DNA of 43,284 bases from Nitriliruptor sp040882055 (GCA_040882055.1 JBBECA010000016.1:1-43284), one strand, 5' to 3'; shown: positions 25,387 through 34,397, counted from the stretch's first letter. Program-made: numbers and translations. Notes: generated by a model not told the origin, from the sequence alone.

Positions 25387-28300
25387 GCGGGCACCTCCGT
25401 GGAGGCCGGTGAAGGTCCGGCGGCGTCGACGCGGGCACGGAGCGCCGCCTGGTGGTCCTGGATCGAACGGACCGCGAGCGGGCCGCGGCGGACCGCCTCG
25501 ACCCCCTGGATCGCCGCGACGATGCCGGCGAGGGTGGTGATGCACGGGACACCGGCGGTGACCGCGGCCTGGCGGATCGCGTAGCCGTCACCACGCGTGC
25601 CCGAACCGAACGGGGTGTTGAGCACGAGGCCGACCTCACCGGATTCGATGAGCTCGATGATGGTGCGGTCACCGGCCGACACCTTGCCGACGACCTCGGC
25701 GTGCACGCCGGCACGGTCGAGCAGGTCGGCGGTGCCCTCGGTCGCGATCAGGTCGAAGCCGAGGTCGACCAGGCGTTTGGCCGGGAAGACGATGGAGCGC
25801 TTGTCGCGGTTGGCCACCGACACGAACACCTTCGGGTGCCCGCCGGAGGGGGTGGCCGCGCCGGTCGGCAGGACCATCGATCCGGTGCCCGCCTGGGACT
25901 TGGCGAACGCGGCGCCGAAGTCGCGGTCGATGCCCATCACCTCACCGGTGGAACGCATCTCGGGACCGAGGACCGCATCCACGCCGGGGAAGCGGTCGAA
26001 GGGCAGGACCGCCTCCTTGACCGCGATGTGGTCGGGACGCGGTCCGGTGACCGCGTCCACAGCGGGCACGAGCCCTTCGGCGCGCAGGTCCGCCAGGCGC
26101 TCCCCCGCCATCACCCGGGCGGCGATCTTGGCGAGCGGCACGCCGGTGGCTTTCGAGGTGAACGGCACGGTCCGGGACGCTCGGGGGTTGGCCTCGATGC
26201 AGAAGATCTGGTCGTCCTTCAGCGCGAACTGGACGTTCAGCAGGCCGCGCACCTCGAGCCCGCGGGCGATCCCGTCGGTCACCCGTCCGATCTCGGCGAC
26301 CTGCCCACGCGACAACGTCAGCGGCGGCAGCGTGCACGCCGAGTCGCCCGAGTGGACCCCGGCCTCCTCGATGTGTTCGAGGACGCCGCCGACGAAGGTC
26401 TCGTGGCCGTCGAACACCGCGTCGACGTCGACCTCGATGGCGCCGTCGAGGAACCGGTCGACGAGGATCGGTTGATCCGGGGCGGCGCTGATCGCCTCGG
26501 CGAGGTAACGGTCGAGCCCCTCGCGGTCGTCGACGATCCGCATCGCCCGACCGCCGAGCACGTACGAGGGACGGACCAGCACCGGGTAGCCGATGCGTTC
26601 GGCGGTGTCGGAGGCTTCGTCGGCGGAGCGGGCGATCCCGCCCGGCGGCATCGCCACCCCGAGCTCGTCCATCAGGGTCCCGAACCGGCCCCGGTCCTCG
26701 GCAGCGTCGATCGCGTCCGGCGAGGTGCCCCAGATCGGCACGCCGGCGGCCTGCAGGCCGTCGGCGAGCTTGAGCGGTGTCTGGCCACCCATCTGCACGA
26801 TGACCCCGTCGGGCTGTTCGCGGCGGCAGATCTCCAGCACGTCCTCGAGGGTGAGCGGCTCGAAGTAGAGCCGGTCGGCGGTGTCGTAGTCGGTGGACAC
26901 CGTCTCGGGGTTGCAGTTGATCATGATGGTCTCGTACCCCGCGTCCCGCAGGGCGAAGACCGCGTGCACGCAGCAGTAGTCGAACTCGACGCCCTGACCG
27001 ATGCGGTTCGGGCCGCTGCCGAGCACGATCACCTTGCGACGGTCCGAGGGGGTGACCTCGTCCTCGGCCTCGTAGGTCGAGTAGTGGTACGGCGTGAACG
27101 CCTCGAACTCGGCGGCACAGGTGTCGACGGTCTTGTAGACCGGGTGCAGCCCGATGCCCCACCGGCGCTGACGGACGGCGGCCTCGGTGGTGCGCAGCAC
27201 CTCGGCGAGGTGGGCGTCGGAGAACCCGTCGCGCTTGGCCCCGCGGAGGACGTGCTCGGGCACCGCATCGAGGTGCTCGAAGCTGCGCAGCTCCCGGCGA
27301 CGCTCGACCAGCTGCAACAGCTGGTCGACGAACCACGGGTCGTACCCGGTCAGCTGGGCGACGCGCTCGACCGACCACCCGCGGGTCAGCGCCTCGGCCA
27401 CCGCGTACACCCGCGTCGAGGTCGGGCGGGTCAGCTTCTCGGTCAGCTCGTCCTCGCTCAGGTGCAGCGGCTCGCCGGAACCGAAACCGGTCGTGGGTTC
27501 CTCGAGGCTGCGCAGCGCCTTGTTGAACGCCTCCTTGAAGGTGCGGCCCATCGCCATGACCTCGCCGACCGACTTCATCTTGGTGGTCAGCGTGTCGTCG
27601 GTGCCGGCGAACTTCTCGAACGCGAACCGCGGGATCTTGACCACCACGTAGTCGATCGAGGGTTCGAAGGCGGCCTTGGTCTCGCGGGTGATGTCGTTGG
27701 CGATCTCGTCGAGGGTGTACCCGATCGCCAGCTTCGCGGCGATCTTGGCGATGGGGAACCCGGTGGCCTTGGAGGCCAGGGCCGAGGACCGCGACACGCG
27801 CGGGTTCATCTCGATGACCAGCTGGCGACCGGTCGCGGGGTCGACGGCGAACTGGACGTTCGAACCCCCGGTCTCGACGCCGATGCGGCGCAGCACCGCG
27901 AAGGACGCGTCACGCATCTGCTGGTACTCGGGGTCCGACAGGGTCATGGCCGGGGCGACGGTGATGGAGTCGCCGGTGTGCACACCCATCGCGTCGAGGT
28001 TCTCGATCGAGCAGATGACCACGCAGTTGTCGTGGCGGTCGCGCATGACCTCGAGCTCGTACTCCTTCCAGCCGAGCACCGACTCCTCGACCAGCACCTC
28101 GTGGACGGGCGACTCGTACAGGCCCTGGCGGATCATCCGCCGCAGCTGTTCCTCGTCGTAGGCGATACCGCCGCCCTTGCCGCCGAGGGTGAACGAGGGC
28201 CGCAACACCACGGGGTAGCCGTACTCGGCGGCCGCCTCGAAGGCCTGGTCCTCCTGCTTGACGTACATCGAGCGCGGTGACTCGAGCCCGATCTCGGCCA

Positions 28301-28706
28301 TCGCCTCCTTGAACCGTTGGCGGTCCTCGGCGGTCTGGATCGCCTCGAGGTCGGCGCCGAGCACCTCGACGTCGAACTCCTCGAGCACCCCGGCGGCCGT
28401 GAGGTCCACGGCGAGGTTCAGCGCGGTCTGACCCCCGAGGGTCGCCAGCAGCGCGTCGGGCCGTTCCCGTTCGATGACGGCACGGACCGACTCGACGGTG
28501 AGCGGCTCGATGTAGGTGGCGTCGGCGAACGCCGGATCGGTCATGATCGTGGCGGGGTTGGAGTTGACGAGGATGACCCGCAGGCCCTCCTCGCGCAGCA
28601 CCTTGCACGCCTGGGTGCCCGAGTAGTCGAACTCCGAGGCCTGCCCGATGACGATCGGACCGGACCCGAGGACCAGGACGGAGGTGAGGTCGTCGCGGCG
28701 AGGCAT
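25383..28706 (-). CDS. carB: Carbamoyl-phosphate synthase large subunit
   Basis: Makes carbamoyl phosphate from bicarbonate, two ATP and ammonia from CarA, for pyrimidines and arginine. 1107 residues with the internal duplication of two ATP-grasp halves: the first starts MPRRDDLTSVLVLGSGP; the second starts near residue 555 with KVIVLGSGPNRIGQGVEFDY. Each has the EVLVEES / PILVDRFLDG and NVQFA..EMNPR / NVQFA..EANPR signature lines. The C-terminal 140 residues form the allosteric domain (KRSIVFPAKRLVDLGFDL). Start and stop overlap carA and pyrK by 1-4 bases. Confidence 0.98.
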   Translation of the reverse strand: MPRRDDLTSVLVLGSGPIVIGQASEFDYSGTQACKVLREEGLRVILVNSNPATIMTDPAFADATYIEPLTVESVRAVIERERPDALLATLGGQTALNLAVDLTAAGVLEEFDVEVLGADLEAIQTAEDRQRFKEAMAEIGLESPRSMYVKQEDQAFEAAAEYGYPVVLRPSFTLGGKGGGIAYDEEQLRRMIRQGLYESPVHEVLVEESVLGWKEYELEVMRDRHDNCVVICSIENLDAMGVHTGDSITVAPAMTLSDPEYQQMRDASFAVLRRIGVETGGSNVQFAVDPATGRQLVIEMNPRVSRSSALASKATGFPIAKIAAKLAIGYTLDEIANDITRETKAAFEPSIDYVVVKIPRFAFEKFAGTDDTLTTKMKSVGEVMAMGRTFKEAFNKALRSLEEPTTGFGSGEPLHLSEDELTEKLTRPTSTRVYAVAEALTRGWSVERVAQLTGYDPWFVDQLLQLVERRRELRSFEHLDAVPEHVLRGAKRDGFSDAHLAEVLRTTEAAVRQRRWGIGLHPVYKTVDTCAAEFEAFTPYHYSTYEAEDEVTPSDRRKVIVLGSGPNRIGQGVEFDYCCVHAVFALRDAGYETIMINCNPETVSTDYDTADRLYFEPLTLEDVLEICRREQPDGVIVQMGGQTPLKLADGLQAAGVPIWGTSPDAIDAAEDRGRFGTLMDELGVAMPPGGIARSADEASDTAERIGYPVLVRPSYVLGGRAMRIVDDREGLDRYLAEAISAAPDQPILVDRFLDGAIEVDVDAVFDGHETFVGGVLEHIEEAGVHSGDSACTLPPLTLSRGQVAEIGRVTDGIARGLEVRGLLNVQFALKDDQIFCIEANPRASRTVPFTSKATGVPLAKIAARVMAGERLADLRAEGLVPAVDAVTGPRPDHIAVKEAVLPFDRFPGVDAVLGPEMRSTGEVMGIDRDFGAAFAKSQAGTGSMVLPTGAATPSGGHPKVFVSVANRDKRSIVFPAKRLVDLGFDLIATEGTADLLDRAGVHAEVVGKVSAGDRTIIELIESGEVGLVLNTPFGSGTRGDGYAIRQAAVTAGVPCITTLAGIVAAIQGVEAVRRGPLAVRSIQDHQAALRARVDAAGPSPASTEVPA

Positions 28707-29833
28707 CAGCGGTCCCCGATGAGGTCGGCGAAGCGGGCGAACAGGTACCGGGCGTCGCTCGGTCCCGGTGATGCTTCGGGGTGGTACTGCACGCTGAAGG
28801 CGCGCACGTCGTGGGCGGTCAGGCCCTCCACCACGTCGTCGTTGAGGTTGACGTGGCTGACCTCGACGTCCCCGAAATCCGGGGTGGCGAAGGTGTGCTC
28901 ACCGGTCTGCTCACCGAGCGAGGTCGCCCGCACCGCGAACCCGTGGTTGTGCGAGGTGATCTCGACGACCCCGTCGGCGCGCCGCAGCACCGGCTGGTTC
29001 ACCCCCCGGTGGCCGAAGGTCAGCTTGTAGGTGTCGGCGCCGAGCGCGTGCCCGAGCAGCTGCGAGCCGAGGCAGATCCCGAACACCGGCACCTGCCCGA
29101 GCAGGCCCCGGGTCGTGGCGATGCCCTGGCTGACCGCAGCCGGGTCGCCCGGGCCGTTGGAGAGGAACACCCCGTCCGGTTCGAGGGCCAGCACGTCCTC
29201 GGGGGTCGAGGACGCCGGCAGCACGTGCACCTCGGCGCCCTCGGCGGCCAGGCCCGTGCCGATCGAACGCTTCATCCCGTAGTCGAGGGCCACGATGCGG
29301 GCCCGCCGCGTCGCGGTCGGCGCGATGACGTACGGCTCGGGGGTGGTGACCTCGCCGGTGAGGTCGGCACCGACGATCGAGTCGCTGGCGCGCGCCACCT
29401 CGAGCAGGGCATCGACGTCGAGCACCTCGGTCGACAACGCGGCCCGCATCGCGCCCCGGTCGCGCAGGTGGCGGGTGAGCTGGCGGGTGTCGACCCCCTC
29501 CATGCCGACCACGTCGGCGTCGCCGAGCGCGTCACCGAGGGTGCCCTCGGAGCGCCACGACGAGGGCCGGCGAGCCGCCTCGCGGACCACGAACCCGGCC
29601 ACCTGGATGGCGCCGGACTCCATGTCGGCCGGGTTCATGCCGTAGTTGCCGACGTGGGGGACGGTCATCGCCACGATCTGGCGCCGGTAGGAGGGGTCGG
29701 AGAGCACCTCCTGGTAGCCCGCCATGCCGGTGTTGAACACCGCCTCGCCGGTGACCGTGCCGGTCGCGCCGAAACCGCGACCCCGCACGCTGGTGCCGTC
29801 CTCGAGGACGAGCAGGGCTTCCTGACTGGTCAC
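28706..29833 (-). CDS. carA: Carbamoyl-phosphate synthase small subunit (glutaminase)
   Basis: Hydrolyses glutamine and channels ammonia to CarB. 375 residues. The N-terminal domain begins LLVLEDGTSVRGRGFGA; the class I glutamine amidotransferase triad appears as FGICLGSQLLGHALG (nucleophile Cys) and VQYHPEASPGP (His-Glu). The start overlaps the pyrC stop by 4 bases and the stop shares one base with the carB ATG. Confidence 0.98.
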   Translation of the reverse strand: MTSQEALLVLEDGTSVRGRGFGATGTVTGEAVFNTGMAGYQEVLSDPSYRRQIVAMTVPHVGNYGMNPADMESGAIQVAGFVVREAARRPSSWRSEGTLGDALGDADVVGMEGVDTRQLTRHLRDRGAMRAALSTEVLDVDALLEVARASDSIVGADLTGEVTTPEPYVIAPTATRRARIVALDYGMKRSIGTGLAAEGAEVHVLPASSTPEDVLALEPDGVFLSNGPGDPAAVSQGIATTRGLLGQVPVFGICLGSQLLGHALGADTYKLTFGHRGVNQPVLRRADGVVEITSHNHGFAVRATSLGEQTGEHTFATPDFGDVEVSHVNLNDDVVEGLTAHDVRAFSVQYHPEASPGPSDARYLFARFADLIGDR

Positions 29834-31188
29834 GCACGGACCTCCATCTGCCGCGGAGCGCCGGCGGTCACACGACCGTCGCGCAGGGTGAAGCGCCCAC
29901 CGAGCAGGGTGTGCACGGGACGGCCCGTCAGCGTCCGGGACGCGAACGGGGAGTTGCGGCTGCGGCTGTGCAGCGCGAGCGGATCGACCGACCAGGTCGA
30001 CGACGGGTCCAGCACCGTCAGGTGCGCGCTGGCGCCGGCCGCGATCGGACCGCCGTGGTCCCCGACGTCACGCACCCCGGCCGGGCCGGTGGTGAAGCGG
30101 GCGATGGCGGTCAGCGGGTCCAGCAGGCCCGTGGCGATCATCTCGGTGTGGACGACCGCGAACGCGGTCTCGAGCCCCAGCATCCCGCAGGGCGCGTGCT
30201 CCCACTCCTGGTCCTTCTTCTCCGGGCTGTGCGGCGCGTGGTCGGTGGCGACCGCGTCGATGGTCCCGTCGACGAGCGCTGTCCGCAGCGCCTGGACGTC
30301 GCGGGCGGTGCGCAGCGGCGGGTTCACCTTGTAGACCGGGTCGTAGCTGCGGATGACCTCGTCCTCGAGGCTGAGGTGGTGCGGGGTGACCTCGGCGGTG
30401 ACCCGCACGCCACGGGCCTTGGCGACGCGGATCAGCTCGACCGACCCGGCGGTCGACACGTGCGGGACGTGCAGACGCGCGCCGACGCCGTCGGCCAGGA
30501 TCAGGTCGCGGGCGATCATCACCTCCTCGGCCTCGTGCGGCCAGCCGGGCAGGCCGAGGACGGAGGACACCGCGCCCTCGTTCATCTGGGCATCGGCGGT
30601 CAGCGACGGGTCCTCGCTGTGGTTGCAGATCACCGCGTCGACGTGGGTGGCGTACTGCAGCGCCCGGCGCATCACGAGCGCATCGGCGACCGGTAGCCCG
30701 TCGTCGGAGAAGCAGTCCACACGGGCGCTCGAGCGGTACAGCTCGATCTGCTCGGTCAGCTCGCTGCCGCGCATGCCCTTGGTGATCGACCCGACCGGGA
30801 ACACGTCGGCGAGCCCGACCTCGCGGCCGCGGCGCCAGACCAGCTCGGCGACGGCGGCCGAGTCGGTGACCGGGTCGGTGTTGGCCATCGGGCACACGGC
30901 GGTGAACCCGCCGGCCGCCGCGGCGGCCGTCCCGGTCGCGACGTCCTCGGCGTCCTCGAAACCGGGCTCACGGAGGTGGACGTGGAGGTCGACGAAGCCG
31001 GGGGTGACCCAGCAACCCGACACGTCGAGCACCTCGGCGCCCGCCGTGTCGACGTCGGTGCCGACCTCGACCACGGTGCCGTCACGGACGACGACGTCGA
31101 GCCGGGCGTCGGTGCCGGAGGCGGGGTCGAGGACCCGGCCTCCACGCAGCGCGAGCGCCCGCGGCTCGGAGCGTTCGGACGCGGTCAC
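29830..31188 (-). CDS. pyrC: Dihydroorotase, class I
   Basis: Cyclizes carbamoyl aspartate to dihydroorotate. 452 residues, an amidohydrolase barrel with metal ligands in FVDLHVHLREPG near residue 66, CNHSEDP near 192, HVPHVSTAGSVELI near 242 and the catalytic Asp in ATDHAPHSPEKK near 316. The N-terminal ALRGGRVLDPASG is a small beta domain. Adjacent to pyrB, as is usual in Gram-positive pyr operons, with 4-base overlaps on both sides. Confidence 0.97.
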   Translation of the reverse strand: MTASERSEPRALALRGGRVLDPASGTDARLDVVVRDGTVVEVGTDVDTAGAEVLDVSGCWVTPGFVDLHVHLREPGFEDAEDVATGTAAAAAGGFTAVCPMANTDPVTDSAAVAELVWRRGREVGLADVFPVGSITKGMRGSELTEQIELYRSSARVDCFSDDGLPVADALVMRRALQYATHVDAVICNHSEDPSLTADAQMNEGAVSSVLGLPGWPHEAEEVMIARDLILADGVGARLHVPHVSTAGSVELIRVAKARGVRVTAEVTPHHLSLEDEVIRSYDPVYKVNPPLRTARDVQALRTALVDGTIDAVATDHAPHSPEKKDQEWEHAPCGMLGLETAFAVVHTEMIATGLLDPLTAIARFTTGPAGVRDVGDHGGPIAAGASAHLTVLDPSSTWSVDPLALHSRSRNSPFASRTLTGRPVHTLLGGRFTLRDGRVTAGAPRQMEVRA

Positions 31189-32156
31189 GCGGTCCCCCCT
31201 TCGGTCCGGCCGGCGAGCAGCAGGTAGAGGCAGGCCATCCGCACGGCGATGCCGTTGGTGACCTGCTCGGTGATGACGGCGCGGTCAGCGTCGGCGACGT
31301 CTGCGCTGATCTCGACCCCGCGGTTCATCGGTCCCGGGTGCAGCACGATCGCGTCGGGCTTCAGCAGCTCGAGCCGGCGGGCATCGAGGCCCCACTCGGC
31401 CGCGTACTCCCGGGTGGTCGGGAAGAACGCCCGGTGCATGCGTTCGCGTTGGACCCGCAGCAGTTCGACGGCGTCGACCTCGGGCAGGACCGCGTCGAGG
31501 TCGCGGGCGACCCGCACCCCCCACCCTTCGACCGACGGCGGCAGCAGGGTCGGCGGCGCGACGATCGTCACCTCCATCCCGGAGAGCTTGGCGGTCTGCA
31601 CCAGGCTCCGGGCGACCCGGCTGTGCAGGACGTCGCCCACGACGGCGAGGTGCTTGCCCCGCAGGTCGCCCAGGTGTTGGCGCATCGTGAACACGTCGAG
31701 CAGCGCCTGGGTCGGGTGCTGGTGCCAGCCGTCACCCGCGTTCAGGACGGGCACGTCGAGGTAGCTGGCGAGCTGGACCGGCGCGCCGGAGGAACCGCTG
31801 CGGATCACCACCGCGTCGACGCCCATCGCGGCCAGCGTCAGCGCGGTGTCCTTGAACGACTCGCCCTTGCTGACCGAGCTGCCCTTGGCGGAGAAGTTGA
31901 TCACCTCGGCCGACAGGCGCTTGGCCGCGATGTCGAAGCTGATGCGGGTGCGGGTCGAGTCCTCGAGGAAGAGGTTGCAGACCACCAGCCCGCGGAGCGT
32001 CGGCGCCGACTTGATGCGCCGCTCGGCGATCGGCAGCAGCTGCTCGGTGGTGTCGAGGATGGTGGTGAGCATCGCCGCGTCGAGATCCTCGATCGAGATG
32101 AGGTGCCGGAGCGTGCCGGGGGCGACGGCGGAGGCGGTGGGCGTGGCGCTGTCCAT
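31185..32156 (-). CDS. pyrB: Aspartate carbamoyltransferase catalytic subunit
   Basis: Joins carbamoyl phosphate and aspartate. 323 residues. The carbamoyl-phosphate motif EDSTRTRISFDIAAKRL is near residue 60; VIRSGSSGAPVQLA near 113, NAGDGWHQHPTQALLD near 138 and GDVLHSRVARS near 166 are present. There is no pyrI regulatory subunit. The ATG at 32156 shares one base with the pyrR stop. Confidence 0.97.
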   Translation of the reverse strand: MDSATPTASAVAPGTLRHLISIEDLDAAMLTTILDTTEQLLPIAERRIKSAPTLRGLVVCNLFLEDSTRTRISFDIAAKRLSAEVINFSAKGSSVSKGESFKDTALTLAAMGVDAVVIRSGSSGAPVQLASYLDVPVLNAGDGWHQHPTQALLDVFTMRQHLGDLRGKHLAVVGDVLHSRVARSLVQTAKLSGMEVTIVAPPTLLPPSVEGWGVRVARDLDAVLPEVDAVELLRVQRERMHRAFFPTTREYAAEWGLDARRLELLKPDAIVLHPGPMNRGVEISADVADADRAVITEQVTNGIAVRMACLYLLLAGRTEGGTA

Positions 32157-32683
32157 CAGCCGGCCTCCTCGGTGACGACCGCGTCCTCGCCGTCGACCTC
32201 GTCGAGCCGCACGCGCACGTGCTGGCCGAGGTTGGTGGGCAGGTTCTTGCCGACGTGGTCGGCGCGGATCGGCAGCTCGCGGTGCCCGCGGTCGACCAGG
32301 ACCACCAGCCGGACCGCGGCGGGACGGCCGAGCTCGAGGACAGCATCCAGCGCGGCGCGGATGGTCCGGCCGGTGTGCAGCACGTCGTCGACCAGGACCA
32401 CGGTGCGGCCATCGACCTCGACCGGCACCCGGGTCTCGCCGAGCGGCAGCGGGCCGCGGCGCTGGAGGTCGTCGCGGTAGAGGGTCACGTCGAGCGCACC
32501 GACGGGCACCTCGGTGCCTTCGATGTCGGCGATGAGGGCCGCGAGGCGTTCGGCGAGCGGCACGCCCCGGGTCTGGATGCCGAGCAGCAGCAGCCGGTCG
32601 GCGCCCTCCTCACGTTCGACGATCTCGTGGGCGAGGCGGCGCAGGACGCGGGCGACGTCGGCGGCGTCGAGGAGGGCGGTCAC
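32156..32683 (-). CDS. pyrR: PyrR, pyr mRNA-binding regulator / uracil phosphoribosyltransferase
   Basis: PyrR senses UMP and binds pyr leader RNA to reduce expression; it also has weak UPRTase activity. 175 residues with RLLLLGIQTRGVPLAERL, DVTLYRDDL and the PRPP loop VVLVDDVLHTGRTIRAAL, ending with the GHRELPIRADHVGKNLPTNL stretch. The GTG at 32683 has no ribosome-binding site of its own and overlaps the stop of a 16-codon leader ORF (GTGA), so its translation should depend on ribosomes arriving from that leader. Confidence 0.96.
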   Translation of the reverse strand: MTALLDAADVARVLRRLAHEIVEREEGADRLLLLGIQTRGVPLAERLAALIADIEGTEVPVGALDVTLYRDDLQRRGPLPLGETRVPVEVDGRTVVLVDDVLHTGRTIRAALDAVLELGRPAAVRLVVLVDRGHRELPIRADHVGKNLPTNLGQHVRVRLDEVDGEDAVVTEEAG

Positions 32684-32730
32684 GGCACGGCCCGGTAGGT
32701 GGCACGCGAGGGCACGGAGAGGTGACGCAC
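32680..32730 (-). CDS. Candidate 16-residue pyr leader peptide
   Basis: GTG at 32730 lies 6 bases after the strong ribosome site GGAAGGAG (32744-32737) and opens a 16-codon frame (VRHLSVPSRATYRAVP) whose TGA overlaps the pyrR GTG. Nothing suggests a folded product; the role is probably to load ribosomes that then start pyrR. The ribosome site abuts the PyrR-binding hairpin, so PyrR bound there would block the leader and the whole operon. Confidence 0.6.
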   Translation of the reverse strand: MRHLSVPSRATYRAVP

Positions 32731-32736
32731 GTGGAG

Positions 32737-32766
32737 CTCCTTCCCGGCCTCACGGGACCGGTCGTT
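32737..32766 (-). promoter_or_regulatory. PyrR-binding RNA hairpin overlapping the ribosome site
   Basis: The minus-strand RNA reads UUUAACGA, then CCGG, the loop UCCCGUGAGG, and CCGG. The loop matches the known PyrR anti-antiterminator consensus UCCNGNGAGG, and the CCGG arms (32758-32761 and 32744-32747) close it. The 3' arm runs directly into GGAAGGAG. This fits PyrR-dependent translational repression as known in mycobacteria, because no terminator or antiterminator pair is visible. Confidence 0.85.
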
Positions 32767-32774
32767 AAAGGAGA

Positions 32775-32792
32775 CCGGCGGCGGACCGCCGG
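32775..32792 (-). promoter_or_regulatory. Stable 7-bp hairpin in the pyr leader
   Basis: CCGGCGG at 32775-32781 pairs with CCGCCGG at 32786-32792 around a 4-base loop, just 5' of the PyrR site on the transcript. There is no following U-run, so it is more likely a leader stabilizing element than a terminator. Confidence 0.5.
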
Positions 32793-32800
32793 GGCGTCCG

Positions 32801-32834
32801 GGTGCTACCGGAGGCCGCCGGCGACCGTAGCACC
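32801..32834 (-). promoter_or_regulatory. pyr promoter region with 8-bp inverted repeat
   Basis: The minus-strand -10 candidate TACGGT lies at 32829-32824, about 95 bases before the pyrR leader GTG. GGTGCTAC (32801-32808) and GTAGCACC (32827-32834) form a perfect inverted repeat with an 18-base spacer; its right arm overlaps the -10. It could be an operator or a 5' stem. No good -35 is visible. Confidence 0.45.
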
Positions 32835-32871
32835 GGCGCCCCGGGGTGACCGAACGCTGCCGCCGTGCGCG

Positions 32872-32877
32872 TAGCCT
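32872..32877 (+). promoter_or_regulatory. Candidate -10 box TAGCCT for the LmeA-like gene
   Basis: TAGCCT fits TANNNT and lies 23 bases before the GTG at 32901. It is divergent from the pyr promoter. Confidence 0.35.
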
Positions 32878-32900
32878 GCCGCTCCCCGTCGTCAGGATGC

Positions 32901-33599
32901 GTGCTCGTGGAGGTCGTCCTGGCGCTGCTGATCGCCCTCGTGGTCGTCGCGGTGGTCACCGCCACCGTCGCGGAACGGTGGGCGCACACGCGCGGGCTCC
33001 TGCTGGCCGGCGTCGAGCTGGCGCGCGAGCTCGGCACCGCCTCCCCGGCCGCGGTCGACGTGCCCGCCCGGCCGCTGCTGCCGGCGCTGCTGACGGGTGA
33101 GGGCACCCAGGCGCACGTCAGCGCCCGGGACGTACCGGTCGGCGACGACGCGCGGCTGCGCGACCTGACCGCCACCATCGACGGCGTCCGGGCGGTGGTT
33201 CGCTCTCGGCGGCTCGACACCGGTCACGGCACGTTCACCGCGCTGATCGACGAGGCCGAGCTCAGCCGCCTCGTGAGTCTGCCAGGGGTCGTCGCGCGGC
33301 TGGAGGTCCGCGCGGCGGGGCTCCGGGTGTGGACCGTGCTCGGCATCGCGGTGGATGCGGACGTGCTGGTCCACGACGGCGAACTGCGGGTCATCCCGGA
33401 CCCGGCCCAGGTCGGCAAGCTCCTCGAACGTCCCGGCCTCGCAGCGTTCCGACGGGCCATCGACGGCCGGGGACTGCTGCTCGAGCTCCCGCCGCTGCCG
33501 TTCGGCGCCCGGGTCGAGACGCTGGACTTCCTCGACGCCCAGGTCGAGGTCACCGGCCGGCTCGCCCCCCAGGAGTTCACCCTGCGGGCACCGAGGTAG
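32901..33599 (+). CDS. LmeA-like (DUF2993) membrane/lipid-binding protein
   Basis: 232 residues. A hydrophobic N-terminus (VEVVLALLIALVVVAVVTATV) serves as a signal or anchor, followed by a soluble domain with the DUF2993 pattern: a long amphipathic start, VHDGELRVIPDP and LPPLPFGARVETLDFLDAQVEVTG near the C-terminus. LmeA in mycobacteria binds phospholipid and affects mannan maturation; only the fold similarity is claimed here. GTG at 32901 has AGGA upstream; GTG at 32907 is possible. It is divergent from pyrR. Confidence 0.75.
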   Translation: MLVEVVLALLIALVVVAVVTATVAERWAHTRGLLLAGVELARELGTASPAAVDVPARPLLPALLTGEGTQAHVSARDVPVGDDARLRDLTATIDGVRAVVRSRRLDTGHGTFTALIDEAELSRLVSLPGVVARLEVRAAGLRVWTVLGIAVDADVLVHDGELRVIPDPAQVGKLLERPGLAAFRRAIDGRGLLLELPPLPFGARVETLDFLDAQVEVTGRLAPQEFTLRAPR

Positions 33600-33730
33600 C
33601 GGTTCCCAGACCAGTCGCGGACGACCATGGCGCTGCGAGCACGATCGTGTACCGAGGCGACGCCGAGCGCACCGTTGCGGTCACGCAGACCGCTACTCGC
33701 ACAGGATGATACGAGGTGGCGCGAGTGGGC

Positions 33731-33736
33731 TAGTCT
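33731..33736 (+). promoter_or_regulatory. Candidate -10 box TAGTCT for the lipoprotein gene
   Basis: TAGTCT preceded by GGC lies 34 bases before the GTG at 33765 and fits TANNNT. No clear -35. Confidence 0.4.
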
Positions 33737-33764
33737 GCCGCCGCGAAGGATGGACGGGGGATCT

Positions 33765-34397
33765 GTGCCGACACGGTGGATGGTGGCGCTGGTCTGCAGC
33801 GTCGCGCTGCTCGGCGCCTGCGACAGCAATGATCCCGAGCCGGCCCCGATCAGCGCTGACGGCGACGCCGCTCCATCGACCGAGCCGGTCAGCGAGCCCG
33901 AGCCCAGCGAACCCGACGACCCGTTCGCCGTTCCCGACGAGATCGACGTCGAGTACGTCCAACGCGTCGTCGACGAACTCTTCCGCATCCAAGGGGATGC
34001 CTACCGAGCTGCGGTCGAGGCTGACATCGAGCCTGGCGAGCCGGTACCGACCGAGTTCCTCGATCCGCTACGGCAGATCTCCGCCGATGGTGAGTACTTC
34101 GCCCGGCTGGGCGCGCTCATGCAACAGTCGGCCGACGCTGGCTTCGCGGACCTCGTCGACCCGCCCGCCGATCGCGAGTTCGAAGTGGAGGAGCTGTTCA
34201 GCGCTGAGAGCGACTGCATCGTGGCTTCAGGCGACGTTGACTTCACCGTCACGGCGGCGAATCCGGACCAACCGACCCTCTTGCACAACTACGTGCTCGT
34301 ACCAAGCGATCGCAATCCCACCGGTTGGGCGATACGGACCTCCACGGCCGTCGTTGAGGGATTCGAGCCGCTCGAGCCGTCGGAGGTGTGTCCGTGA
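33765..34397 (+). CDS. Putative lipoprotein, unknown function
   Basis: 210 residues. The start VPTRWMVALVCSVALLGAC is a lipoprotein signal with the Cys acceptor at residue 19, so it should be exported and lipid-anchored. An acidic Pro/Ser/Glu linker (about 20-55) leads to a globular domain rich in Glu and Asp (EIDVEYVQRVVDELF). No family is recognised. An ATG at 33750 in frame (MDGGSVPTR) is the alternative start; the GTG is preferred because of the G-rich site just before it. Base composition looks lower in GC than its neighbours. The next gene overlaps its stop, so the two are an operon. Confidence 0.75.
   Translation: MPTRWMVALVCSVALLGACDSNDPEPAPISADGDAAPSTEPVSEPEPSEPDDPFAVPDEIDVEYVQRVVDELFRIQGDAYRAAVEADIEPGEPVPTEFLDPLRQISADGEYFARLGALMQQSADAGFADLVDPPADREFEVEELFSAESDCIVASGDVDFTVTAANPDQPTLLHNYVLVPSDRNPTGWAIRTSTAVVEGFEPLEPSEVCP

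Noticed and set aside
25452..28280. 942-codon plus-strand open frame opposite carB
   Set aside because: A high-GC shadow frame; carB is fully intact on the other strand.
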